64,000 nt of DNA from Neofusicoccum parvum (GCA_020912385.1 CP087214.1:1-64000); one strand, 5' to 3'; shown: positions 10,497-22,072, numbered from the stretch's first letter. Notes: generated by a model from the letters alone, not told the origin. Made by a program: numbers and translations.

Positions 10497-13400
10497 GTTC
10501 CCTGCATCCGTCGCAGTTTTCTGGTGGTTCCCAGGTATTGTCCCAATCTCCTTCCCACTGGAGGAGGTATCTGAACTGACCGTTGATGTAGCCACTGTCG
10601 AGTACCTTTTCCACGACCCAGTCTTGGTTTTCGTCGGCGTCGGGATTCTCTGGTCTCATTTCTTCTGTTTGGCGCAACGGGGTGGCGTTGGCTGGTGCGG
10701 GTTCGAGTAGTGCTACATGGAAGACTGGGTGTATCCGCATTGTTTTTGGCAATTTAAGGCGGAAGTTTAATTTTCCTAGTTTCTCTGCGATCTCGAATGG
10801 CCCGATTTTCTTGAAATCCAGCTTGTTGTTTGGTCGTTTGGTCTTGATGTTTTTCCTGAGGAGGTAGACCTTATCCCCCTTCTTAAGCTTTGGTGCCTCC
10901 TGGTGCCGTCTGTCGTAGTACCTTGACATGAGGTATCTGTTGAATTCGAGGTCGAGCTGGAGTTGCTGATGGAGCGCTTTTAGTTGGTCGGCTTTAAGGA
11001 TTCCTTTCTGGGCGAGGCTTTGGCTCGGGATTGGCTCTTGGTAGGCGGTTGGTTCGAATCCGTAGTTGGCGTAGAACGGAGACTCCTGTATGGCTGATGC
11101 CTTTGCGCTGTTGTACGCGAACTGAGCCAGTGGGAGTAGTTCAACCCAATTGTCTTGGCTGTAGTTCAGGTAGCAGCGGAGGTATTGCTCTAGAGTCTGA
11201 TTCGTTCGTTCCGTCTGGCCGTCTGTTTGCGGGTGTGCCGTTGTTGAGAGCTTGTGTTTGCTTCCGAGTTGCCGTGTGAGGGTTTGCCAGAAGTGAGAGG
11301 TGAACAGGCGATCCCTATCCGATACCAGCTCGTCTGGTAGCCCGTGATTGCCGAGGATTGTCCTGAGGAATGTATATGCCAATTCCTCTGCGTTTGCCGA
11401 TTTGAGGTAGGGTAGGTAGTAGGCGTACTTCGTGAGTCTGTCTACTATCACGAGGATGGAGTCGTATTTGATCTTCGTAAGCGGTTCTTCTGACCAGGGT
11501 AGATCCGTAATGAAGTCGAGGGTTATCGACTGCCATGGCCTTTCTGGCGCCGCTAGGGGCTGGAGGTTTCCATATGGGGCGTGTCTCGAGGCCTTGCTAC
11601 GTAAGCATAGGTCGCACTGTGAGATTACTGCCTTGACGGTTCTTCTCAGTCCTGGGAAGTAGAAGTTTCTCGTGATTCGCTCGATCGTTTTTTCGATGCC
11701 TTGGTGTCCGTGTGCTGGAGCTTCGTGGAGGTCCTTGACGAGTGTTTCACGGAGTTTAGTAGGTACGTAGACCAGTCCTAGGAATAGGAGGGTTCCTTCT
11801 TCGTCCCTAGTAATCCGAGGGTCGTCTTCCTGTTTTCCAAGTTCTTCTGCACCGGTATCTCCTTCGTAGGCTTCTCGAATTTGTTGTGTCCAGGCATTGC
11901 CTTCTCGGCGTATTGCTGGCGCTAGGGCCCTTATAGGGGTGAGCGTACCGTCTGCCGCTTCTTCCAATACCGCGGGTTGATGCCCGGGTTTTCCTGTACT
12001 ATGGTCTGCCCTTCTGCTTAGCGCGTCTGCGCGAGCATTCTCTGATCCCTTTCTGTAGGTAATCTTCATGTCGTAGGATGCTAGCTCTTCTGCCCATCTC
12101 ACCTGTCTCCTTGTGAGTTCCTTGGTGGTGGTGAAGTAAGAAAGGTTCTTGTGGTCGCAATAGACCATGACCTGGTGCGTAGCTCCTTCTAGATAGTGTC
12201 TCCATTCCTTGAACGCGGTAACGATGGCTAGGAGTTCCTTATCGTGGACGTCGTAATTGAGCTCTGGGGGCGTCATTTTCCGAGAGTAGTACGCGATCGG
12301 GTGGAGGCGACCTTGTTTGTCTGGTTGACTAATACAGGCGCCAATGGCGTAATCCGATGCGTCAGTTTCAAGGGTAATGGGTAGGTCTGGGTTATAGATG
12401 CCCAAGATAGGCGCCTCGCAGAACATTCTCTTAAGCGAGTCGAACGCCTCTTGCTGTACTTGTTCCCATTTAAACCCATGTTCCTTTCGGGTGAGCCTGG
12501 TTAAGGGTTCCGTCACCTTGGAGTAGTTCATGATGAACTTACGGTAAAAGTTAGTAAATCCAAGGAAGGACTGCACTTCTTTAACCGTCTTAGGTACGGG
12601 CCAATCCCTTATTGCGTCGAGTTTGGTTTCGTCCATGCCAATATGTCCAGGGGTGATGATAAACCCTAGGAACTCTGTCCGTTGTGTGTACCATTCGCAT
12701 TTTTCTGGCGCGATTTGGAGATCCTTTTCCTGTAGTGCCTTTAGGACTTGATGGATATGCTTGGTATGTTCTTCAAGCGTGTCTGAGTAGATGATGATGT
12801 CGTCCAGGTAAGCCGTACAAAATACATCCAAATACGGACGTAGGGTATCGTTGACTAGGCTCTGGAATGTGCCTGGGGCGTTGGTAAGCCCAAAAGGCAT
12901 GACGGTATACTCGAAGTGTCCTAGGCGTGTTCTAAACGCGGTTTTCCATTCTTCTCCTTCCTTCATGCGGACTAGGTAGTATCCTTCACGGAGGTCGAAC
13001 TTCGTAAAGTATTTTGCCGTCCTGAACTTGTCCTGTAGTTCGTCTATCCTTGGGAGTGGATACCGGTTCTTCACCGTGATGTCGTTTAGCTGCCGGTAGT
13101 CGACGCAGAGTCGTAGCTTGCCGTTTTTCTTCGGGACGAATAGAATAGGGTATCCTGCCGGTGATGATGACGGGCGGATGTATCCTCTTTCTAAATTCTT
13201 GTCGATGTATTCCCTTAAAGCCTCGAGCTCCTTTCCTGATAGGGAGTAGATTGGCTTGAACGCTGGCTGCGTTCCTGGGATAAGGGGTATCTCGTGGTCC
13301 CATGGCTTATGCTCTGGTAGCTGTCCTTTGCCTCGTTCTTGGAAGATCCTTGGATATTTCCAGAATTCCTGAGGTACCGTTTCTAGCTCTGGTATCGGTG

Positions 13401-14349
13401 CTGATTCTTTCTTAGTAGGCCTTATAAATCCGTCCTGGTCGCCGTGCCTGACTGCCGAAATGCCTTTCCCTAGGGAGCCTGCCTTCCTGTAGGCATTCCT
13501 TATGGCGTATCCCTGGTTGATCCTCTGGGGGCAGTCCCCTCCGACTGGCTTTGGGTTGTTATTCTCTTCTGGTGAGACCCCGTTGTGGGAGCTTCGTTGC
13601 ATCTGTGCGACGATTCTTTGCTCCATTTCTCGGCTAGGCTTAACGTAAACCACGTACGCTTTCTCACCTCTGTGCCTCATACGCCTTAGCGCCGCAGCGG
13701 ATATTTCCCTTATTTCGACCGGGTCTTTCTGCCTCTGGCGGCTCAGGCCTTCTTGGCCCTGGCGGCTCTCGGTGGCGGGTTTCCCTGTGCTACGTTTCGT
13801 GCTTGCTAAGTGGCGCTTGCATGCTTCGTTTGGGAACGTAATCTCGTTCGTTCCCCAGCGGATATGGGGCTCGTGTGTCCTGAGCCATGGTATGCCTAGG
13901 ATGATATCGTGTCCTGGCATCTTCGTGATGTCGAGGTTGATTCTTTCTCGGTGGTTGTTGATGGTGACCGTTGACTGGTCTGTTTCCATCCTAACCCATC
14001 CATCGCCGTAGTCTGCGGCTGATCCATCTACGGTTGAGAGGCGATAGGGCTCGCTCTTAGTAGCGTAGTGTAGGCCGTGCTTAATGACGAAGGTGTGGCT
14101 GATGAGGTTTGCACTTGCTCCACTATCGATCATAGCTCTAGCTGGCTTATTGTTGATTCGTACAGGGACTACAAGTTGTCTCCATAGATCTGGTCCGGTG
14201 AGTGATGTGCCGTTCGCTGTGCGTGATACCTGGTTGAGGGACCTAGTTCCCGGCCCCTCCTGTGGGTCCTGACATTCAGGGAGGCCGTCTAGTTTTTTGA
14301 CTGCTGGGAGTCTTGAGCTGGGTACTCGCCTTCTGGGACTTGGATCCAT
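10222..14349 (-). CDS. pol: Chromovirus Pol polyprotein
   Basis: 1375 aa from an ATG at 14349. Order: aspartic protease with DSGA at residues 75-78; reverse transcriptase with YLDD at about 514-517; RNase H (TDAS at about 660); integrase with an H-x-H...C-x2-C zinc domain (GHQGIEKT ... CDLCLRSK, about 890-930) and D,D,E catalytic residues near 945, 1010 and 1047; a GPF module (KIGPFEI); and a C-terminal chromodomain (about 1243-1300, DWVVEKVLDSGY ... WEGDWDNTWEP). The chromodomain identifies a chromovirus, a group whose integrase can be guided by histone marks. It overlaps gag by 61 bases in the -1 frame, so it may be expressed by -1 frameshifting or from its own ATG. All catalytic residues I could check are present. 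Confidence 0.95.
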   Translation of the reverse strand: MDPSPRRRVPSSRLPAVKKLDGLPECQDPQEGPGTRSLNQVSRTANGTSLTGPDLWRQLVVPVRINNKPARAMIDSGASANLISHTFVIKHGLHYATKSEPYRLSTVDGSAADYGDGWVRMETDQSTVTINNHRERINLDITKMPGHDIILGIPWLRTHEPHIRWGTNEITFPNEACKRHLASTKRSTGKPATESRQGQEGLSRQRQKDPVEIREISAAALRRMRHRGEKAYVVYVKPSREMEQRIVAQMQRSSHNGVSPEENNNPKPVGGDCPQRINQGYAIRNAYRKAGSLGKGISAVRHGDQDGFIRPTKKESAPIPELETVPQEFWKYPRIFQERGKGQLPEHKPWDHEIPLIPGTQPAFKPIYSLSGKELEALREYIDKNLERGYIRPSSSPAGYPILFVPKKNGKLRLCVDYRQLNDITVKNRYPLPRIDELQDKFRTAKYFTKFDLREGYYLVRMKEGEEWKTAFRTRLGHFEYTVMPFGLTNAPGTFQSLVNDTLRPYLDVFCTAYLDDIIIYSDTLEEHTKHIHQVLKALQEKDLQIAPEKCEWYTQRTEFLGFIITPGHIGMDETKLDAIRDWPVPKTVKEVQSFLGFTNFYRKFIMNYSKVTEPLTRLTRKEHGFKWEQVQQEAFDSLKRMFCEAPILGIYNPDLPITLETDASDYAIGACISQPDKQGRLHPIAYYSRKMTPPELNYDVHDKELLAIVTAFKEWRHYLEGATHQVMVYCDHKNLSYFTTTKELTRRQVRWAEELASYDMKITYRKGSENARADALSRRADHSTGKPGHQPAVLEEAADGTLTPIRALAPAIRREGNAWTQQIREAYEGDTGAEELGKQEDDPRITRDEEGTLLFLGLVYVPTKLRETLVKDLHEAPAHGHQGIEKTIERITRNFYFPGLRRTVKAVISQCDLCLRSKASRHAPYGNLQPLAAPERPWQSITLDFITDLPWSEEPLTKIKYDSILVIVDRLTKYAYYLPYLKSANAEELAYTFLRTILGNHGLPDELVSDRDRLFTSHFWQTLTRQLGSKHKLSTTAHPQTDGQTERTNQTLEQYLRCYLNYSQDNWVELLPLAQFAYNSAKASAIQESPFYANYGFEPTAYQEPIPSQSLAQKGILKADQLKALHQQLQLDLEFNRYLMSRYYDRRHQEAPKLKKGDKVYLLRKNIKTKRPNNKLDFKKIGPFEIAEKLGKLNFRLKLPKTMRIHPVFHVALLEPAPANATPLRQTEEMRPENPDADENQDWVVEKVLDSGYINGQFRYLLQWEGDWDNTWEPPENCDGCRELIDEFHRRNPERPLPPSQNTRRERNPRKRRDYTQEAETAAPDQPARNPRAAQHQNQPQETQRTGTDPQRYQLRTRHVNALAIAPPQRPQGQ

Positions 14350-15800
14350 TCAGTACGCGTGCCATCTTGGTGGGAGCGCCGTTCGTAGGGCTTGTTATCC
14401 CGGATTTCCCATTCGACCATGTAACAGTCTTTGATGTCGATGCCTGGGATCCATATTCCTTTGGCTGGGTTGCCATTTTCGGCGGGGAGCTTCCACGTGA
14501 GGCCTCGGTTGCTGGCTTGGCTAAGCATCGTATCGAGGAGCTCTTCTTCCTGTAGGGGCTCCTTCTGTTCCTCGGTTCCTAGATTTTCCTCTGGTTCCGG
14601 GGTGCTGTCGTATATTTCCCCTGTATCGCTGTTGACCAGTTCCTCGTCCTTTGGGAAGTCGTCGATAAAGTCATCGATCTCTATTACTTCCTCATTTCGG
14701 GTTGCTGGCGCGATTTGCCGCTTCCTAGGCTTCTTTGGGTACCACCCTGTGGCGTCTTTATCGCTTTGGTGGGTTCGACAGTTGTCGTTGTAGCACGCTG
14801 TCCAGCTTAGGGAGTCGTGGTTGTTCAGCTGTCGTGCTGTTACCGCAGTTTCTCGGTTTACCGCGGAGGAGTTCTTCTCCTTTCGGTTACGCGGGTTTTG
14901 CGGGCAGTTGTGGCCGTATTTCCAGTCTTTACCGCAGTGGATGCAGAGCTTATCCTTGAAGCGCTGCTTCTGTTCTTCTGTCCACTCTGGGCGTGGGCCT
15001 CGGCTTTTATTGTTCCTGTCCTTGCCTCGGCGTGGGTTCTGGTTGTTTCCTCGGTTGACGTTATCAATTTCCATGGCGTCTCCTCCTTCCTGCGTATGTC
15101 TTGGGCGTGCTGGCCGCGTTGTGTTGGCTGGGTAGTGCTCGGAGCGTCTTTCCCAGAAGCGGTCGTCGAGTCGCCTAGCGAGTTCGATCATGTCGTCGAG
15201 TTTTTCAGGGTAGGAATGGAAGGCCATGGCGTCTTTGATATTGGGCTTGAGTCCCTTGTAGAAGTGGTCCCTTTGTGCTTGATCTGACCATCCTTCAAGG
15301 AAGGCGGCTGCCTGCCTAAAGTTGGAGGTATAGTCGGCCACTGACCCCTTCTGTTGGATTCCCATGATCTTCTGGGTTGCTTGTCGGACTTCATCGACGT
15401 CGTTGAATGCCCGTTTTAACTGAGCCACGAATTTGCCGTAGTCGTTAAACATATCCTTAGTAGTCTGGGACTGTGCCGTCTTGGGTTTGTGGAGATGTTC
15501 GTTGAGATAGGGTTCGAACCATCGTTCTGCCGTTCCGCGTAGGTAGGTTGAGGCGAAGAGGACCTTGTCTTCTTCATACTCGAATTGGTCGCTATAGATC
15601 CTGATATACCGTTCGAGCTGGGATACGAAGCCTTGTAGCTTCTGACGGTTCCCGTCGAAGGTATCGGGGTTTCTGATTTTGACCTTGCGTGCCCTTGGTG
15701 TTGCCTGTTCTTCTTGGAGCTCCTGGAGCTGTTCGAGGCGGCCTTCGAGAGCCTTGATCGTGGCGACGAGATGCTCCATTGTTGGCTGTGGGGCTGTCAT
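14289..15800 (-). CDS. gag: Chromovirus Gag
   Basis: The start is placed at the ATG at 15800 (MTAPQPTMEHLV); the open frame extends further upstream but without another ATG. About 503 aa. A heptad-like leucine/glutamine stretch (about residues 10-35) is followed by a retrotransposon capsid domain (residues about 60-215, containing YLRGTAERWFEPYL), then a single zinc knuckle of the C-x2-C...GH-x-C type (CIHCGKDWKYGHNC, about 287), and an acidic C-terminus. Gag forms the virus-like particle and binds element RNA. It ends inside the start of pol, giving a 61-base overlap. Confidence 0.92.
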   Translation of the reverse strand: MTAPQPTMEHLVATIKALEGRLEQLQELQEEQATPRARKVKIRNPDTFDGNRQKLQGFVSQLERYIRIYSDQFEYEEDKVLFASTYLRGTAERWFEPYLNEHLHKPKTAQSQTTKDMFNDYGKFVAQLKRAFNDVDEVRQATQKIMGIQQKGSVADYTSNFRQAAAFLEGWSDQAQRDHFYKGLKPNIKDAMAFHSYPEKLDDMIELARRLDDRFWERRSEHYPANTTRPARPRHTQEGGDAMEIDNVNRGNNQNPRRGKDRNNKSRGPRPEWTEEQKQRFKDKLCIHCGKDWKYGHNCPQNPRNRKEKNSSAVNRETAVTARQLNNHDSLSWTACYNDNCRTHQSDKDATGWYPKKPRKRQIAPATRNEEVIEIDDFIDDFPKDEELVNSDTGEIYDSTPEPEENLGTEEQKEPLQEEELLDTMLSQASNRGLTWKLPAENGNPAKGIWIPGIDIKDCYMVEWEIRDNKPYERRSHQDGTRTEWIQVPEGEYPAQDSQQSKN

Positions 15801-15988
15801 GTTGTCGTCCTGCTTGTCAGTTCGCTTTTGCAGGGATATACTTCTCTTTCCTTCTCGGCGGACCTTCTTGGCGGAACTTGAGCGCCAAGACGGTCTGTCC
15901 TTCTCTTGCAAGGAGGGTGGTCAAAGTGTAACGGAGTGCCTTCTACTACACGACTTCGGAGTCGTCGGGTAGGAGTTGGGTAACCGAA
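15801..15988 (-). other. Chromovirus leader between 5' LTR and gag
   Basis: 188 bases containing the untranslated leader. The bases right after the LTR (minus strand TTCGGTTACCCAACTCC) are where a tRNA primer-binding site should be. They do not start with TGG and I cannot match a tRNA 3' end, so the priming mode (tRNA or self-priming) is undecided. Confidence 0.5.
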
Positions 15989-16372
15989 GGGTTTACCTTG
16001 AGGACAAGAGTGGGTAAGGATAAGCGAGAAGAGAAGTGGGATGTTCACGTGCGGACTGGAATGCACGCGATAAGACTCGTTACCAGCAATGAGTGAGATT
16101 GCTACTTTGAGTTGACCACAAAGGGTCAAGTATCTAGCTAAGTGAGTGTGCTTATATACTGTAGGAAAGCTATGACAATCTGGATGTCCCTCATGGATAT
16201 GAGGGTTGGATGGCCCTCATGGATTTGAGGGTTGGATCTGTTCTGATCCAATGTGGGTCCTTGTGGAGCCGCACGTGGTGTAGCACGTGATGTCTTCCTT
16301 GGCGTTTGTTCTTGCGCCCGTTGTCCGCGCTTCCCGTCTTCCCTCATCTTAGTCGGACTGGGGTTCGTAACA
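15989..16372 (-). repeat. 5' LTR of chromovirus
   Basis: Same 384-bp sequence as 9235-9618. On the minus strand it runs from TGTTACGAAC at 16372 to the leader at 15988. Right flank is TTCAAGTTTTA, the interior of the TLH simple-repeat tract. Confidence 0.93.
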
Positions 16373-16661
16373 TTCAAGTTTTAATTCTAGTTCTACCTCT
16401 AGTTTCAACTCTAGTTTTAATTCTAGTCCTAGCTTTAATTCTAGTTCTAGTTCTTTTAAATCCATCTTTCACCTCTTTTATATATCACTTTATATCTGTA
16501 TTCAATTCCATTTAATTCTACTCATATAGTACATCCAGTTATTATTATTCCTAAAAATCTATCTTTCTTGTTTATTCCTACTCTTTTCAACTATTACTCC
16601 TCTATTAGTTCCATCTTACTAGCTCTACCTACTAGCTAGCCCTATCTATCTATTAGCTTTA
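16373..16661. other. 3' flank of TLH T3
   Basis: Simple-repeat remnant and AT-rich DNA matching 2867-3154 beside T2 almost base for base. The telomere-ward part of the unit (telomeric tract and most of the TTCTAG array) is missing in T3, cut precisely at the LTR edge. No gene. Confidence 0.7.
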
Positions 16662-17177
16662 TTATCTCCCTACTCCTCTCTCCTCTATTAAGCTCTCCAC
16701 CCTTCCTATCAGCCATAAAAACTCCCGAGCCAAGTTATTACTCTCGAGCTCGTCCTTCCTCCATACCTGTCCAAGATATCCTAGTAGTCTATCTTTATCT
16801 TCATCTCTATCCTCTACCGCCGCCGCCGCTACTCCCGCTCCTACTACTTCCTCTCCTAGCCGTAATAACCACCTCTTCCACACCGTCTTATACCCGTGCT
16901 TGATCCCGTATAATATACCAATCATCACCCCGAAGAACTGGCACTCGCTGCCATGAACCTGCCGCCACCCCTGCCTACCATTACTCTCCCACCTGTTGCA
17001 GATTGCCTGTGGTACCCCGCAGCGAAAGCAGCCCGAGTACCTCTCAAACCTGATTCTTCCCTGCATCTCGCGCCTCTCCCCATCCGCCTGCCTACCCCGC
17101 TCTGTTGGACAGTGGCTAACACTGTGCTGGTCTTCCCTGCCCGCTGCCTTGCACACCAAACACACCCCCTTCCACCT
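16662..17177 (-). pseudogene. C-terminal tail of TLH T3, beyond a premature TAG
   Basis: In frame with the 17178-22343 ORF and separated from it by a single TAG at 17178-17180, where the T1 and T2 copies have CAG. The tail carries a zinc-knuckle-like CLVCKAAG...H-x4-C motif, a CFRCGVPQ...C motif, and ends VESLIEERGVGR. Similar Cys-His tails are found on fungal telomere-linked RecQ proteins. If the TAG is a sequencing error or is read through, the full protein would be 1893 aa. Confidence 0.8.
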
Positions 17178-20100
17178 CTACAGCTTTCTCTGAAGCAGTT
17201 CTGCATCCGCATACACCTGTTGTGTCTGCCTGGCCTGCCTTACCCTTATTCCTACCTGCTGCTGCTGCTGCCTTTGAAACTCCTGCCTATCTAATTCTCT
17301 TTGTTGCGTACTCTGCTCTTCCTCCTGCTGTCTTTCCTGCCGACTTTCCTGCCGACTTTCCCGCTGATTTTCCTGCTGCTTCTCTCTTTGCTGCTGTCGT
17401 ATCCTCTGCTGCTGCTCTCTTTGCTGCTGATTTTCCTGCTGCTGCATCCTCTGCTGCTGCTCTCTTTGCTGCTGCTCCCTCCACTGCTGCCCCTGCTGCC
17501 GCTGCTGGTACTGGTCTACCCTCTGTTCTTCCTCTACCTCCCTGTCTACCTCTTCCACCTCATCTACCTCTTCCATCTCATCTACCTCCTCTACCTCCTC
17601 CTCCTTATTATTATCATCATTATCATCATCCGTGATCTCTCGCCTAGACTCCCTGCTCCTTCTACAAAAATCACACTTTTCTTCCCCCTCCTCCTGCCTG
17701 CATTCTATCCGCCTAAAACTACCATCTAAAAACTCGTCCATCACCGTTCTCCTACACAGTCCCCCATCCAGATACTGCCTTACCAGCCGGTCATCGCTCT
17801 TCTCCCCCCCCTGAACCATCACTGCTCTGCTGGCCAGTCCATCCCTTCCCGCCCTGCCGCTCTCCTGCGCGTAGTCCAGAAAATCCCGCGGCTCATCCGT
17901 GTGGATGATGAGCCTGATGCCTGGAATGTCAATCCCCATGCCCAGCGCGCTGGTGGCCACCACTACACGCACCACTCCCGCCTTGAAGTCCTCTAGCACC
18001 TCCTTCTTCCTAGCTTCTGACATCTTGCTGTAAAATGCCTCGCACTGGAACAGCCCTGCGTCCACCAAGCTCTTCACCCTGGTCACTGTGTTGCAGTAGA
18101 TGACCACCTTTCCTTCCACCGTTGCCTGTAGTTCCTCTTCCACCATCTCTTCTATTTTCCTATTCTGCGCCTCCTTCCCTCCTTGTCTTCCTCGCCATCC
18201 TCCCCCTCTCCCTCCTCCCCCTCCTCTCCCTCCTCTCCCTCCTCTCCCTCCTCTCCCTCCTCTCCCTCCTCTCCCTCCTCCATTCTCCACCTCCACCTCC
18301 AACTCCACCCCCACCACCTGGTAGCTGATGTTTCTGCGGGTAGTGACCGCCCTGAACACCACCACCTCGGCCGCAGTCCAGCCCATCCTGCGCCACAGCT
18401 CCGCCTCTTTGCTGGGTGGCAGCGTCGCTGTGAGCAGAACCATCTGCGTTTCTGCCGCCATGAGCTTCCCCAGCTGCTGCAGCTGCTTGCGGAAGTCCAC
18501 CTGGTCGTTCAGCACCACGTGGCACTCGTCGATGATGATCCTGTCCAGCTGCCTCATCGCCCTGAGCCGGTTCAAAAACGTCATGAACTCGTCGCTCAGT
18601 GCTGCCTCTGGCGTGACCAGCACGATGGACTCCGCGTCTGGTGGCCGCCTCGCCTCCCATTCTGCACAGCTGATGCCCAGCTTGCTGCAGCGCTCTTTCA
18701 TGTCCGCTCGCAGCGCGATGAGCGGTACCACCACCACCGTTGTTCCTCCTGGCTCCGTCCAAGCCGGCAGCATGAACAAGATGCTTTTCCCAGCCCCAGT
18801 CGGCATCACTGCCACCACCGGGCTCACTCCAGCCTGGATGGCGGTCACCGCCTCTTCCTGGATGCTGCGGAACTCGGCTTCCTTTCCCATCAATCTTTGC
18901 AGCTGCTCCTTCACGTTGGCCCTCTTCAGCCTTGCCCAGCGGTCCAGCCGCTCCTCGTCAGCGTCATCCTCAAACGGGCAGCGCTTCCTCTTCCTGGAAG
19001 CAGCCGGTTCCTGGCTTTTAAATGCCGACTGGAAGCCCAAGAAGCGGTGCCAGTCGGTACTGGAAGCACGGAACAGCAGCCTCTTCTCCGCCACCACACC
19101 TGCCTGCTCCATCATCCCACGCGCGTAGATCAAGCCTGCAGTGTGGGAAGTATGTCCTGCCTGGGCGTCTGCAATGGCTGCTGCTGCCCGGTCTTCTCCC
19201 ACCTCCATCTGCTGCTGCTCCTGCTCATTCCCATTCTCTCCCCCCTCCTCGTCTACCCTGAACGCGCTGGAGCCGCGCATGAACCGCCTGCTGATGCCGA
19301 TAGCGACGTCCCTGTACGCCCTGACCGTCAGCTCCTGGCCTAAGCCGATCCTGCTCTCCTTCTTCATCGCCTCCCTCATGCGCTCCGTCGTCCACCTCTT
19401 CTCCCCCGCCTCCGCCGGCCACATGTGGGCTGAGATCTGCTCGCTCCCACGTACTGCTGCCAGCATGCGCTGGTGGAATGGCAAGACTAGCCATAGATAC
19501 CACACCACCAGCTCGCCCACCTCCCTGGGCAGATACCTGTGGATCACCTTGACATCCCCGGACATGGCGTAGCCCTTGTGGTAGCGCGTGACGAACACAA
19601 CCAGCCCATCCTCCACGAAGATGTTGCGGTGCCCTCCCTTGGCCGTATTGCTATGCCTGATGCTGAGAATCTCCGGCCCTCTTGCCGGCTGTCCACCGGT
19701 AATGTGCATCAGCAGTAGCAGCTTCTCCCTAAACTCGGCCACCTGCGCTGCATATGCATCTACCGCCTGCCTGCTGATGCCTGAGCTCGCGTTTTCCCTG
19801 GTGAACCTCTTCCTCGCAGCAGTGATTCCCATGATCCTGTTGAACAACCAAGTGTTCCCGTCTGCTGGCAGCCTGGTGCGCTGGTCCTGCAGAAAGCTCC
19901 ACCCTCTGCGCTCCTCAGCTGGGTTGTCCCTGATGGAATGCCACGGCACTGCTAGCACGTCCATTTCCCTATGCTCTTTCTTGTGGCTGCTGTAGCCGCC
20001 AAACAGCAGCTCCTGGAGCAGCAGCTGGCGAGTGTCGTTCAGCAAGCCGTGCACCATGCCCCTGAACTTGGCCATGGTGAACTGGATGCCCTGGTACAGC

Positions 20101-22026
20101 AGCTGCTCCCGCCCATTCCATCCCACATGGCCCTTGGTGGTGGTGTTGTAGTGGATCTTCATCCCGTAAGTGCGCAGATCCAGTATCCACTGCATGGGAC
20201 TGTGGCTGCCTCGGATCATGAAGCTGTCCATCATCTTGGTCACCAGCTCTAAGCAGCTCATCTTCATCTGGCTGCGCTGGCTGCGCTGGCTGCGCTGGCT
20301 GCGCTGGCTGCGCCCACTGCTGTCCCTGGCGCTGCCCTGGCCGCTGTTCCTGCTGCTGCCCTGGCCGCTGCTGGTCCTGCTGCTGGCGCTATCCTGGCCA
20401 CTGCTGTCCTGGCCACTGCTGCTCTGGCCGGCGCTGCCCTGGCTGCTACTGCTCCTGCCGCCCTGGCTGCGCCCGCTGCGCCCACTGCTGTCCCTGGCGC
20501 TGCCCTGGCCGCTGTTCCTGCTGCTGTCCTGGCCACTGCTGCTCTGGCCGGCGCTGCCCTGGCCGGCGCTGCCCTGGCCGGCGCTGCTCCTGCCGCCCTG
20601 GCTGCTGCTGCTCCTGCCGCCCTGGCTGCTACTGCTGCTGCTACTGCTGCTGCCGCCAGCATCGCCTCCACCATAACCGCCAGCGCCGTCCTCCTCCTCC
20701 TCCTCCTCCTCCTCCTCCTCCTCCTCCTCCTCCTCCTTCTCAAAGTCCCATGCGCTGCCCCCACTGCTAAACTCCTCCCTACCATCCTCCTCCCCTTCTG
20801 CTGCTGCTGCTGCTGCTGCTGCTGGACCCGCCATCTCCAGCGCCTTCTGCACCACCATGAAGCGCCCCACCTTGATGATGGCCGACAGAATCGCCGTGTA
20901 CAGACCCGGCTCCCTCCAGCCGGTGGGCGTGACCCCCTGCACCGCCAGAGCGCAGACCAGAGCGCTGTCGTACTCGCGCTGCGTGATCCTCTGGTTCAGC
21001 AGTTCAATGCAAAAGTCCAAGCACGCCTTCTGGATCCCGGACAGCTTTGGTGGCAGCTGCTGCTGCTGCTGCTCTTCTAAACCAGCTCCTTCTTCTTCTT
21101 CATTATCATCATCATCATCACCATCACTTCTTCCTCCCTCTTCTTCCTCGCTTTCTTCTTTATCTCTTCCTCCCCCTTTCCCTTCTTCTTGCTTCTTTAC
21201 AGCTTGCTCTGCCTCCTCCATCAGCCTGGTGAATGCCCTGGACTGCCTGCGGGTGAACCTGTACTCTGGGCTTCTCCAGTCATGCTCCTGCTGCGTCCTG
21301 ACGAAGAACATCAGCACCTGCTTCCACGCCCTCGACCTGTCCGCGACCGCGTTTTCCTCCATGTACGGCTGCAGCGGGTGGTACCGGTTCTGGTGCTTCT
21401 CCGTCCTCATCAGCTCCATGCGGATGAATATGCCGACCTGCTGGGTCACCGCCTGCTGGCCGATGCGCGCAACCTCGTCCATGGCTTTCCAGATGGCCGC
21501 TGCCGCCGGCTCCTCCTCCTCCTCTGGCCTGTCCGGGTTGGCGTTGGGCTCCTCAACCGACGCTAGCAGATCGTCGCGGTCCAGCCGCGCCAGATACGGC
21601 AGCCACTGCGTCCTGTCCAGCCACGGGCTGACCTCGTCCTTCTCTCCTTCCTCGATGGTGGCCCGGGCCCGCTTCTCCAGCTCCTCCCAGTTCTGGTTCG
21701 CCTTGTTCCACGCCTGCTGCCACAGCTGCTCCCCTCCTCCCTCCCCTCTCTCCCCTCCCTCCTGGGCGGGCTGCGCCTGGTCCTCCTGCTGCGCTTGCTC
21801 CTCTGGCTGGCACACTTCAAAGTACTGCGAGCCGTGGAAGGTGGGGAAGAAGCGCTGGCAGTAGACCTGCTTTACCGCCTCTTGGAACCTCTTATTCAAC
21901 CCCTCTTCCACCATCCTGCTCTGCCGGCCTTTGCCTCCTCCAATCGACCATCCGTGCTCGGTGCGCCAGTGCTCTTTCATCATCCTTTCATTCCTGCAGA
22001 CGTACTGGCAGCTGCTACTATTACTG

Positions 22027-22072
<46 letters not shown>

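Larger units (their letters stand above)
9235..16372 (-). mobile_element. Ty3/gypsy chromovirus, full length, 7.1 kb
   Basis: A complete LTR retrotransposon on the minus strand: 5' LTR at 15989-16372, gag, pol with protease, reverse transcriptase, RNase H, integrase and chromodomain, polypurine tract, and 3' LTR at 9235-9618. The two LTRs appear identical by eye, and both gag and pol are open, so insertion is recent. It lies exactly between the TTAGGG terminus of T2 and a truncated left edge of T3, and I see no convincing target-site duplication: GTTAG on the left, TTCAA on the right. An antisense ORF lies near its 3' end. Confidence 0.95.
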
